A stretch of 9,103 nt of DNA, from positions 1-9,103 of the forward strand of contig DHFO01000053.1 in the NCBI GenBank assembly GCA_002402295.1. Direction: 5' to 3'. The notes below the pieces were generated by a model. The model did not search any database, was not told where the DNA came from, and saw only the letters and a list, made by a program, of their open reading frames with translations. Shown in pieces: positions 1-5,996 of the stretch; the stretch's first letter is position 1, and each line of letters opens with the position of its first letter. This DNA is from Caldiserica bacterium UBA4822 (GTDB lineage Bacteria; Caldisericota; Caldisericia; Cryosericales; Cryosericaceae). Both the position numbers and the translations under genes were made by a program.

Positions 1-1025
1 GCAAGAAGGGCGGCGAGTTCTATACGCCACGCTGCGTCGTTCGCACGCTGGTCGAGATGCTGGCCCCGTACAAGGGCCGCGTCTATGACCCGTGCTGCGG
101 CTCTGGCGGCATGTTCGTGCAGAGCGAAGAGTTCATTGAAGCACACGGCCACAAAGGGAGTGTCGCCATCTATGGTCAGGAGCTCAACTACACGACATGG
201 CGTCTTGCCCGCATGAACCTCGCCATCCGTGGCATCGAAGCCAACCTGGGCCCGCAGAACGCGGACAGCTTCCTCCACGACCTGCATCCCGACCTCAAGG
301 CAGACTACATCCTGGCCAATCCACCCTTCAACATGAGCCCGTGGGGTGGTGACCGCCTCAAAACCGATCCACGCTGGCAGTATGGCATGCCCCCGGAGGG
401 CAACGCCAACTACGCATGGATCCAGCACTTCATCTATCATCTGGCGCCACACGGCGAAGCAGGCTTTGTGCTTGCCAACGGCAGCATGTCCAGCAACACG
501 TCAGGGGAGGGAGAGATCCGCCGCCACCTCATTGAGGCGGACGTGGTGGATTGCATGGTGGCGATGCCGGGGCAGTTGTTCTATTCCACACAGATTCCCG
601 TCTGCCTGTGGTTTCTGGCACGCTTCAAGGGCAGCAACCGTTTTCACGACCGCAGGGGGCACATTCTGTTCATCGATGCACGCAAGCTGGGCAGCATGGT
701 TGACCGCACGCACAAGGAGCTGAAGCCGGAAGACATTCAGCGTATCGCCGGGACGTATCACGCCTGGCGTGGCGACCCCGATGCGGGCCAGTATGAGGAC
801 GTCCCTGGTTTCTGCAAGAGTGCGACGCTCGATGAGATTGCAGCCAACAGCTACGTGCTGACCCCCGGCCGCTATGTCGGTGCCGAAGATGTCGAGGACG
901 ATGACGAGCCCTTTGACCAAAAAATGCAGCAGCTTGCTGCACAATTGAGCAAGCAGATGGAAGAGTCGCGCAAGCTGGACGATGAGATTCGCAAGAACCT
1001 CAAAGGGCTGGGCTATGACCTTTGA
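1..1025 (+). CDS. hsdM: Type I restriction-modification DNA methyltransferase subunit HsdM, 5'-truncated by window edge
   Basis: This is the N6-adenine methyltransferase subunit of a type I R-M complex (M2S for methylation, R2M2S for restriction). The open frame runs from the left edge (first full codon at base 3) to TGA at 1023-1025, about 340 residues. The N-terminal helical domain and the true start lie outside the window. The AdoMet-binding motif DPCCGSGGMF is encoded at 87-116, and the catalytic NPPF motif, typical of gamma-class N6-adenine methylases, at 318-329, followed by NMSPWGG. The C-terminal part (about 905-1010) is charged and helical (KQMEESRKLDDEIRKNL), as in HsdM tails that pack against HsdS. 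The catalytic motifs are intact, so the subunit should be active if its N-terminus is. The stop overlaps the Fic start by 11 bp, indicating one operon. Family and role are well supported; the recognised sequence cannot be read from it. Confidence 0.96.
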   Translation, partial: KKGGEFYTPRCVVRTLVEMLAPYKGRVYDPCCGSGGMFVQSEEFIEAHGHKGSVAIYGQELNYTTWRLARMNLAIRGIEANLGPQNADSFLHDLHPDLKADYILANPPFNMSPWGGDRLKTDPRWQYGMPPEGNANYAWIQHFIYHLAPHGEAGFVLANGSMSSNTSGEGEIRRHLIEADVVDCMVAMPGQLFYSTQIPVCLWFLARFKGSNRFHDRRGHILFIDARKLGSMVDRTHKELKPEDIQRIAGTYHAWRGDPDAGQYEDVPGFCKSATLDEIAANSYVLTPGRYVGAEDVEDDDEPFDQKMQQLAAQLSKQMEESRKLDDEIRKNLKGLGYDL

Positions 1026-2097
1026 TCCGATGACACCATACAACGACCTGCCCCTCCTGCCACCGCGGGTACAGGTCGAGACGGAGGCCGTCCTCAAGAG
1101 GGCTATCGGCGCCGCTCGTGCTTTGGCCGAACTCAAAGGTCTGGGACAGACGATCCCCAATCAGGCCATGTTGGTTGACTCGCTTGTACTGCAGGAAGCC
1201 AAGGACAGCTCGGCGATTGAGAACATCTTCACGACCAACGATGTGCTGTTCCGGTCGTACGCTGCGAGAACCGGTCATGTTGACCCTGCAACCAAGGAAG
1301 TGCTGCGCTATCGTGAGGCGTTGTGGGACGGGTTCAAATCCCTCAAGATTCGGACGGTGCTGTCGACGAACCTCCTCATCAAGATCGTCCAGACAATCAT
1401 GGGAGACGACGCTGGCATCCGGAACATCCCAGGGACCACTATCGTGAATGGTGCGACAGGGGAGACCATCTATACGCCACCGGAGGGCGAAAGTATTCTG
1501 CGCGACAAGCTTGCCAATCTGGAGCAGTTCATGCAAGCAGACGACAGCATGGAGAAGCTGGTCAAACTCGCGTTGATCCACTACCAGTTTGAAGCAATCC
1601 ATCCCTTCGCCGACGGCAACGGGCGTACCGGCCGCATCCTGGGGATTCTGTTCCTCACCTACACAGGTTTGCTGGATTTGCCCGTCCTGTATCTCAGCCG
1701 GTACATCATCGAACACAAGCATGACTATTACGTCCTTCTGCGCGGAGTCACGGAGCAGGGAGAATGGGAGCCATGGATTCTCTACATGCTGGATGCGGTT
1801 GAGCAGATGTCTATCGTGACACGGGACCGTATCCTGGCAATTCGTGCATTGATGCAGCAGACGATGGAGCGCGTGAACGAGGAATTGCCCAAGATCTATT
1901 CCAAGGAACTGGTGGAGCTTCTCTTCCGGCAGCCGTATGCAAAGGGACAGTCTATCGTTGATGCCGGGATTGCGAAACGCCAGACAGCAGCTGAGTATCT
2001 CAGGGCATTGGAGGCAATCGGTGTCCTGAGAGCGCAGCGAGTGAGTAAGGAGACGCTGTATTTGAATGTGGGGCTCTATGAGCTGTTATCGCGGTAG
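1015..2097 (+). CDS. Fic-family protein (AMPylase-type) with N-terminal inhibitory motif and C-terminal winged-helix domain
   Basis: The product is a 360-aa Fic protein, expected to transfer AMP from ATP to target-protein hydroxyls. The start chosen is ATG 1015, which overlaps the hsdM stop by 11 bp. An in-frame ATG at 982 lies deeper inside hsdM and is less likely. Residues about 10-100 fit the Fic N-terminal domain. They contain SSAIEN (65-70), which matches the (S/T)xxxE(G/N) inhibitory helix of class II Fic proteins, where the Glu (E69) blocks productive ATP binding. The catalytic motif HPFADGNGRTGR (196-207) is complete, with His196 and Asp200. Residues about 300-360 look like a winged helix-turn-helix, so it may also bind DNA. 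Fic genes inside type I R-M operons are a recurrent arrangement, but what they modify there is not established. It is probably held inactive in cis and could repress through the palindromes just downstream. Confidence 0.95.
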   Translation: MTFDPMTPYNDLPLLPPRVQVETEAVLKRAIGAARALAELKGLGQTIPNQAMLVDSLVLQEAKDSSAIENIFTTNDVLFRSYAARTGHVDPATKEVLRYREALWDGFKSLKIRTVLSTNLLIKIVQTIMGDDAGIRNIPGTTIVNGATGETIYTPPEGESILRDKLANLEQFMQADDSMEKLVKLALIHYQFEAIHPFADGNGRTGRILGILFLTYTGLLDLPVLYLSRYIIEHKHDYYVLLRGVTEQGEWEPWILYMLDAVEQMSIVTRDRILAIRALMQQTMERVNEELPKIYSKELVELLFRQPYAKGQSIVDAGIAKRQTAAEYLRALEAIGVLRAQRVSKETLYLNVGLYELLSR

Positions 2098-2098
2098 C

Positions 2099-2188
2099 AT
2101 GTCGATCAAATCGACACGTTCACACTTCATGTCGATAAATCGCTATTCTGTCGACATGTTTGTTCTACATGTCCATTGGATGGACATG
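2099..2188 (+). promoter_or_regulatory. Cluster of operator-like inverted repeats between fic and hsdS
   Basis: Four related sites follow the fic stop codon. Site 1 is TGTCGAT-CAA-ATCGACA (2100-2116, perfect 7-3-7). Site 2 is TGTCGAT-AA-ATCG (2130-2142, with the right half degenerate). Site 3 is the self-complementary TGTCGACA (2149-2156). Site 4 is CATGTCCAT-TGG-ATGGACATG (2168-2188, perfect 9-3-9). The left half-sites start at 2100, 2130, 2149 and 2170, so spacings are about 30, 19 and 21 bp, roughly whole helical turns. CATGTCGA at 2128-2135 is also the reverse complement of TCGACATG at 2151-2158. No T-tract follows, so these are not terminators. A dimeric repressor or activator controlling hsdS is the simplest reading, and the winged-helix end of the adjacent Fic protein is a natural candidate. 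RNA hairpins are the alternative. The function is inferred; the repeats are directly visible. Confidence 0.7.
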
Positions 2189-2243
2189 AGACAGCGTGTG
2201 GTGCACTTACAGATTGCACAAATGGTCCTGATGGAGCGATTGT

Positions 2244-3524
2244 ATGGTAGATGACTGGAAGGACATGCCATTCAGCTCTGCAGTGTTACTCAATCCTCCT
2301 GTGCCATTGGAGCATGAGCAGGAGTACTCATTTGTAGATATGGGTGCCATCAGCGTTGGATCGCGATGGGCTTGCGCGCGTGGACGGCGTAAGTTCGAGG
2401 GCGGTGGTTCGCGTTTTCAGAATGGCGATATTTTGATGGCTCGAATTACTCCATGCTTGGAGAACGGTAAAGTGGCGCGTTATAATGCCAGTGATAATAC
2501 TCCATTAGCCCATGGTTCCACAGAGTTTATAGTCGTTCGAGGACGACCCGGTGTCACGGAAACGGATTTTGCTTATTACCTAACACAGTCCCCAGAGGTG
2601 CGGGAGTACGCGATAAGCCAAATGACTGGTACATCAGGCCGGCAAAGAGTACCGATTCAAGCACTCGAGCATCTGATGGTTAAAGTGCCTCCTCTCGCAA
2701 TTCAGCGTGCCATCGCCCACATTCTCGGCACACTCGATGACAAAATCGAGCTCAACCGACGGATGAATGAGACACTCGAGGCAATGGCGCGTGTACTCTT
2801 CAAGAGCTGGTTCATCGACTTTGACCCTGTCCATGCCAAAGCCGAGGGCCGCGACCCCGGCCTCCCCGCCGACATCGCCGCTCTCTTCCCCGACTCCTTC
2901 CAAGACTCCGATCTGGGCGAGATTCCAAGGGGCTGGACTGCTGGCAGGTTTGGTAACGTCGTTTCTCAGCGCACTGAGCGATTGCGAGACCGGCCGGCAG
3001 TCGTGTTGTCGGCAATGGCAGCAGGAGAGTTGGTTAACTCGGACGAGCATTTTATGAAACGGGTCTACAGTCAGGAAATCGGCAAGTACCTAGCCGTCGA
3101 ACAATGGGACTTCGCCTACAATCCATCGCGGGTAAACATCGGCTCAATTGGCATGTTGAAGGAGCCGCTTCTCGGTGGAGTAAGTCCCGTCTACGTAGTC
3201 TTCCGTCCACAGGAAGCCTACCGGTGGTTCGTGGAATTCAACTTGAGGCAACCAAGCACCAAACAGTGGATCAATACTCTGGCAAGCGGCAGCGTTCGAC
3301 AGTCGCTATCCTATGCCGACTTTGCATCTCTTCCCTGTGTGATTCCACCCGAGACGACAGTTGCACGTTTCGACGGAGTATGGACTGGTTTTCGAGCCAG
3401 CATACTCTTGCGATCGGACGAGTCTCGTACTCAGGCTACGTTGCGCGACACTCTGCTGCCCAAGCTTCTCTCGGGCGAACTGCGGGTGAAGCACGTCGGT
3501 CGATCGATGGAGGCGCAAGCATGA
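2244..3524 (+). CDS. hsdS: Type I restriction-modification specificity subunit HsdS
   Basis: This 426-aa subunit recognises the bipartite target sequence for the M and R subunits. The start ATG 2244 has a GGAG at 2233-2236 at suitable spacing. The architecture is the usual two target-recognition domains with helical spacers. TRD1 is residues 1 to about 150. A central conserved region of about 151-200 includes LGTLDDKIELNRRMNETLEA and FKSWFIDFDPVHAK. TRD2 opens with LGEIPRGW (224-231) and runs to about 375, and the distal spacer ends with LRDTLLPKLLSGELRV. The length is normal and no disruption is seen. Hand counts give about 47% GC in TRD1 (2401-2580) and 73% in the central spacer (2821-2880). 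This fits frequent exchange of recognition domains against a conserved framework. It is separated from hsdM by fic and from the broken hsdR by five small open frames. The target sequence cannot be predicted by eye. Confidence 0.95.
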   Translation: MVDDWKDMPFSSAVLLNPPVPLEHEQEYSFVDMGAISVGSRWACARGRRKFEGGGSRFQNGDILMARITPCLENGKVARYNASDNTPLAHGSTEFIVVRGRPGVTETDFAYYLTQSPEVREYAISQMTGTSGRQRVPIQALEHLMVKVPPLAIQRAIAHILGTLDDKIELNRRMNETLEAMARVLFKSWFIDFDPVHAKAEGRDPGLPADIAALFPDSFQDSDLGEIPRGWTAGRFGNVVSQRTERLRDRPAVVLSAMAAGELVNSDEHFMKRVYSQEIGKYLAVEQWDFAYNPSRVNIGSIGMLKEPLLGGVSPVYVVFRPQEAYRWFVEFNLRQPSTKQWINTLASGSVRQSLSYADFASLPCVIPPETTVARFDGVWTGFRASILLRSDESRTQATLRDTLLPKLLSGELRVKHVGRSMEAQA

Positions 3525-3643
3525 AGAACGTGTTTTGTGTCCGGTCTGGATCCAGTGCGTACGCGATGCAGTTCGTGAGTGACAGGTTCCGTGCAAATCG
3601 AATTGTCGACAACAGGAGGAGCAATGGGAATTCGGTACGATAG
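3521..3643 (+). pseudogene. 40-codon stub overlapping the hsdS stop, possible remnant of a PUA-like/restriction-associated gene
   Basis: An ATG at 3521 overlaps the hsdS TGA (ATGA, 4-bp overlap), the classic coupling seen between operon genes. The frame runs 40 codons, and the last few already lie inside the next gene. The product begins MKNVFCVRSGSSAYAMQFV. From memory this resembles the first strand and helix (KxVxCVRAxxGxYxxxFV) of N-terminal EVE/PUA-like domains in some restriction endonucleases. The usual continuation (GGYVAIGW-like) is absent, and the frame then degrades into unrelated codons. I read it as the surviving 5' end of a deleted gene. It could equally be a chance short frame or a small coupled peptide. 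The homology is an eye-level resemblance only. Confidence 0.35.
3606..3623 (+). promoter_or_regulatory. Leader with strong Shine-Dalgarno for the 179-aa gene
   Basis: TCGACAACAGGAGGA (3606-3620) precedes the ATG at 3624 by 3 bases, and the AGGAGG core (3614-3619) is 4 bases from it. This favours the start at 3624 over an in-frame ATG at 3579, which lacks a comparable site. TTGTCGACAA at 3603-3612 is a perfect palindrome whose core, TGTCGACA, is identical to the site at 2149-2156 between fic and hsdS. The same leader recurs before the TIR gene at 4226. Confidence 0.7.
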
Positions 3644-4163
3644 TCTTGACGAAGAAGTTCGAACCTATATGGTCCAGGAACTGGAGTCTGATCTTTCTAG
3701 GAACGGTCTATACGTTAGCTTGCGACTGACCCCCGAAGCTGCCAAGCAGTGGCCCAGTATACTTCGCGAGGCAGTCTTGCATCATGATGATTCATGGCTT
3801 GCTGAGACTCTTCGTGCCTCGGGCGCGTTGGCAGCATTTGAGGAGCGGCATGGACAGAGTGGCACAGTGACCACAGCTCGCATCCCTATCACCGCCCCAG
3901 ATACCCTGGCGGAAGGAGAGTTCAACCGTTTCTATGCGCGAGGACTGTGCGCGCAAGTCTTGGCGGCAGGTGGGACAGAAGTCGAAGTGTATCGGGGGAA
4001 AGAGGTTCAACCTCCACGCCCGGAGTCACAGGCTATGATCGGAAAGCACCTCTTGGCAGTGGCACTGCTGGATGACCTACGGCGGTCGATTGGGGTCGAC
4101 ACTGCGATGAGATTGCCGTCAGGGCCGAACTCCGGACTGACGGTGCGACGGGTCGCTACCTGA
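3624..4163 (+). CDS. Conserved protein of unknown function found in restriction/defence neighbourhoods
   Basis: This is a 179-aa soluble protein with no signal peptide or membrane segment. The start at 3624 is fixed by an AGGAGG 4 bases upstream. I recognise the pattern as a conserved uncharacterised family but know no activity for it. The blocks I would expect to be conserved are YDSLDEEVRTYM near the N-terminus (5-16), LYVSLRLTPE (29-38), the strongest block EGEFNRFYARGLC (97-109), EVYRGKEVQPPRPES (121-135) and the C-terminal LPSGPNSGL (164-172). The closely spaced E, R, Y and C residues of EGEFNRFYxRGLC could form an active or binding site, but this is speculation. No nucleotide-binding or nuclease signature is visible. 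It sits 99 bp after hsdS and 80 bp before the TIR gene, and it shares a leader sequence with the latter. That suggests membership of the defence module rather than of the R-M enzyme itself. Confidence 0.82.
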   Translation: MGIRYDSLDEEVRTYMVQELESDLSRNGLYVSLRLTPEAAKQWPSILREAVLHHDDSWLAETLRASGALAAFEERHGQSGTVTTARIPITAPDTLAEGEFNRFYARGLCAQVLAAGGTEVEVYRGKEVQPPRPESQAMIGKHLLAVALLDDLRRSIGVDTAMRLPSGPNSGLTVRRVAT

Positions 4164-4225
4164 CGCAACTAGGGTGACGTGCGGACAGAGTATGCTCGGC
4201 GGCCCACTGCCGCACGGGCCACGTA

Positions 4226-4243
4226 TCGACAAGAGGAGGACAG
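4226..4243 (+). promoter_or_regulatory. Leader with strong Shine-Dalgarno for the TIR gene
   Basis: TCGACAAGAGGAGGA (4226-4240) precedes ATG 4244. The SD core AGGAGG (4234-4239) sits 4 bases from the start codon. The preceding base completes ATCGACA (4225-4231), which is the exact right half of the palindrome at 2100-2116. With the leader at 3606, 14 of 15 leader bases and the distance to ATG are the same. Confidence 0.65.
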
Positions 4244-4633
4244 ATGTCAGCCAAGAGAGTATTCATCAGCTTCGATTACGACCATGACGAGGACCTCAGA
4301 AATCTGCTCGCAGGGCAAGCCAAACTTGATGGATCGCCATTCGAGATTATCGATCGCTCGGTGAGGGAGCCCCTGACCGGCGATTGGAAGGAGAAGGTTC
4401 GACGCCGGATGGACAATGTTGATCTGGTGATCGTTATTTGCGGCGAGTACACACATTTGGCTGCCGGTGTTGCGGCGGAACTTGGTATCGCGCAGGAAGT
4501 GAAGAAGGCCTACTTCCTTCTTTGGGGTCGAAGCGACAAGGTCTGCACCAAGCCCAGAACAGCTCTTGATTCAGACAAGGTCTATTCCTGGACGTGGGAC
4601 CACCTCGGACTGCTCGTCGGCGGCTCCCGGTGA
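4244..4633 (+). CDS. TIR-like (MTH538/DUF1863, ThsB-like) protein
   Basis: This 129-aa single-domain protein resembles the TIR-like fold used by ThsB of Thoeris. Such domains commonly cleave NAD+ or make ADP-ribose-type signals on phage infection. Strand A is RVFISFDYDHDED (5-17), a typical opening of this family. The second conserved strand and loop are LVIVICGEYTH (61-71). The following helix, AAGVAAELGIAQE (73-85), places E79 where TIR enzymes carry the catalytic glutamate. KAYFLLWGRSD (88-98) is the next strand. The protein ends at about the minimal domain length, with no fused effector, so a partner is expected. The neighbouring gene starts 3 bp after its stop. Fold assignment is from motif pattern; NADase activity and the identity of E79 are inferred. 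It could alternatively be a non-catalytic nucleotide or protein-binding TIR-like domain. Confidence 0.85.
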   Translation: MSAKRVFISFDYDHDEDLRNLLAGQAKLDGSPFEIIDRSVREPLTGDWKEKVRRRMDNVDLVIVICGEYTHLAAGVAAELGIAQEVKKAYFLLWGRSDKVCTKPRTALDSDKVYSWTWDHLGLLVGGSR

Positions 4634-4636
4634 CAT

Positions 4637-5143
4637 ATGGCAGATGAACCAGTACCGGCGTTGATCCATCAGTCGGAGGAGAGCTACGGCGTTTCGTTCA
4701 AACGAGATCTCTTCGAGCAGTACAAACTGTACGTGTCGTCTGCGGAGCGCACCAGCGATCGACGGGCAGCTGCGAACAACTACCTGTTGACTGTCAACGC
4801 GTCTTTGGTCACTCTCTACGGCCTAGTTGCTGCGGATAGGGGCAACGGATACTGGATGATCCTCGTGCCTGCGGCTGGAATCATCGTATCAGTGGCATGG
4901 TTCTTCATAGTGGCATCATACCGCAACCTAAACTCAGTCAAGTTCGCTGTAATTCATGAGCTGGAGAAACACATGCCCGCTGCGATCTATCAATACGAGT
5001 GGTACAAGGCGGGCAACGGGCGCATGAAGACATATCGGCCGTTGTCACACATCGAGGGCTGGATTCCCATAGTCTTCGCGGCGCTTCATGCAGCCATCGG
5101 CATCACTAGTCTCGTCTCGCGGTGCCATGGTTGCACCCGGTAG
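4637..5143 (+). CDS. Small multi-pass membrane protein, RipA/8xMP-like, probable effector partner of the TIR protein
   Basis: This is a 168-aa inner-membrane protein. A cytoplasmic N-terminus leads into LFEQYKLYVSSAERTSDRRA (25-44). This matches a widespread family that I recall as the RipA-family octameric membrane proteins, which also resembles SLATT-type two-TM effectors. Hydrophobic segments lie at about 49-66 (weak), 72-94 (strong, YWMILVPAAGIIVSVAWFF) and 142-160. SYRNLNSVKFAVIHELEKHMP (94-114) is an amphipathic, family-typical stretch between segments. The gene starts 3 bp after the TIR stop with no strong SD of its own, so translation is probably coupled. A TIR signal enzyme followed by a membrane protein recalls Thoeris and CBASS-like logic, where the membrane partner depolarises or permeabilises the cell. 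Pore formation here is inference. The product ends with CHGC, which may be a metal site or incidental. Confidence 0.82.
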   Translation: MADEPVPALIHQSEESYGVSFKRDLFEQYKLYVSSAERTSDRRAAANNYLLTVNASLVTLYGLVAADRGNGYWMILVPAAGIIVSVAWFFIVASYRNLNSVKFAVIHELEKHMPAAIYQYEWYKAGNGRMKTYRPLSHIEGWIPIVFAALHAAIGITSLVSRCHGCTR

Positions 5144-5564
5144 AGTCCCTGGATGTCTGCCCAACCTCGTATCGTGAGCGCGGGTCATACCATGGTCACC
5201 AAGCACAGTGACTCGTTTTTCATGCTTTCCATGGGCAATGGAAGGGCGGGACTCGATCGGTGAATCTTGTGGGATCTGGATGCGTAATGTCTGGTGTGTC
5301 CGGGCTGGGTCAGGTGTGCATGCGAGACAGTTTGTGCACGGTGGATGCGCGGTCGCAACCTCGGCATGACTTCCAATCTCTCACAGGCCTCGTCGCGCGG
5401 TAAGCTAACGGAAATCTGCCGTGTAGCACATGCTGATGAGACCAGCAATTTGGTCATCGGGCAACAGGTTGGTCAATTGGCACGCTCCGTGGGTGAGATT
5501 CGGGAACCGTGGGGCCCAAGAAGGGATTAACGCGAGCTTAACAGAACACGTCTAGGAGGTGGCA
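5144..5564 (+). other. 420-bp gap without a convincing gene inside the operon
   Basis: Open frames here (for example 5294-5530 on the plus strand) have arginine/tryptophan-rich, low-complexity products and no recognisable family or SD, so none is called. Only weak structure is visible. GTCAC-(8 nt)-GTGAC at 5195-5212 is followed by TCGTTTTT, a poor terminator-like signal just after the membrane-protein gene. TTCCAT-GGGCA-ATGGAA lies at 5227-5243. TTGGTCA occurs twice around 5450-5480. A degraded gene, or a terminator plus a fresh promoter for the EVE gene, would both fit. Confidence 0.5.
5195..5220 (+). terminator. Weak terminator-like hairpin after the TIR/membrane pair
   Basis: A 5-bp stem (GTCAC 5195-5199, GTGAC 5208-5212) with an 8-nt loop is followed after TCG by five Ts (5216-5220). 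The stem is short and the T-run is offset, so this is a candidate only. Its position 51 bp after the membrane-protein stop is suitable. Confidence 0.2.
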
Positions 5565-5996
5565 ATGAACTACTGGGTGGATCTCTATAATGCGAAGACG
5601 TGGAGAGAATCTCGTGAGCACGGCTTGTCCCTTACGGGATTCGATGAGAACATGCGAATAGTGGCGGAGCGCATTCGACCGGGCGATACTCTTCTGTGCT
5701 ACGTTGTGAAAGTCCAGCGATGGGTCGGAGCTCTGGAGGTTACTGAGCGCAGCACCGACATGACGACGGTGTGGGCAGAGAGTCCGTATCCAGTTCGTTT
5801 TGCCGTGCGGCCGATTGTCGCCTTGAACCTTGAGCATGGCGTATCTCAATCACAGCTTGATGACCGCAAGAATCCGTTCTGCGCCGATACTGCCAGACAT
5901 CAACTGAGGGGCATGGTGCGTGCCAGCCCCACAAGGTTCACTCACATCGATGATGCTGAAGCCGTCTTGGCCGCATTGAAGGCTGTCACTCAGTGA
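5565..5996 (+). CDS. EVE/PUA-like domain protein
   Basis: This is a 143-aa single-domain protein. ATG 5565 is preceded by AGGAGG (5554-5559) at 5-bp spacing; an in-frame GTG at 5559 overlaps that SD and is rejected. The opening MNYWVDLYNAKTW, the segment RPGDTLLCYVV (39-48) and the strand RWVGALEVTE (52-61) match the EVE domain of the PUA-like superfamily. In this superfamily an aromatic cage flips out and reads modified bases, such as 5-methylcytosine derivatives, in DNA or in RNA. EVE domains are often fused to or placed beside restriction nucleases. Here the stop TGA overlaps the GTG start of hsdR (GTGA), so the two are translationally coupled. The likely role is a modified-base sensor assisting HsdR or a separate type IV-like activity. 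With hsdR broken, its present job is uncertain. Family call is good; ligand is unknown. Confidence 0.85.
   Translation: MNYWVDLYNAKTWRESREHGLSLTGFDENMRIVAERIRPGDTLLCYVVKVQRWVGALEVTERSTDMTTVWAESPYPVRFAVRPIVALNLEHGVSQSQLDDRKNPFCADTARHQLRGMVRASPTRFTHIDDAEAVLAALKAVTQ

Noticed and set aside
501..1160. Long minus-strand frame (219 codons) opposite hsdM
   Set aside because: It is antisense to a clear methyltransferase with intact motifs. It spans the hsdM-fic overlap and has no family resemblance.
1000..1722. Long minus-strand frame (240 codons) opposite fic
   Set aside because: It mirrors the Fic coding frame and contains no recognisable domain.
2099..2254. A 51-codon plus-strand frame through the palindrome cluster that overlaps the hsdS start
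   Set aside because: It has no Shine-Dalgarno before ATG 2099. The product is methionine- and histidine-rich without a recognisable pattern, and its codons are explained by the repeats.
3104..3643. 179-codon plus-strand frame inside hsdS
   Set aside because: It lies in an alternative frame of hsdS TRD2. Only its last 40 codons, after the hsdS stop, were kept, as a possible stub.
5434..5458. Bulged hairpin GATG-(AG)-ACCA-GCAATT-TGGT-CATC
   Set aside because: It is a short stem with a bulge and no T-tract, and it cannot be separated from chance.
5294..5530. 78-codon plus-strand frame in the gap before the EVE gene
   Set aside because: It has no SD, an unusual composition and no recognisable motif; too weak to call.
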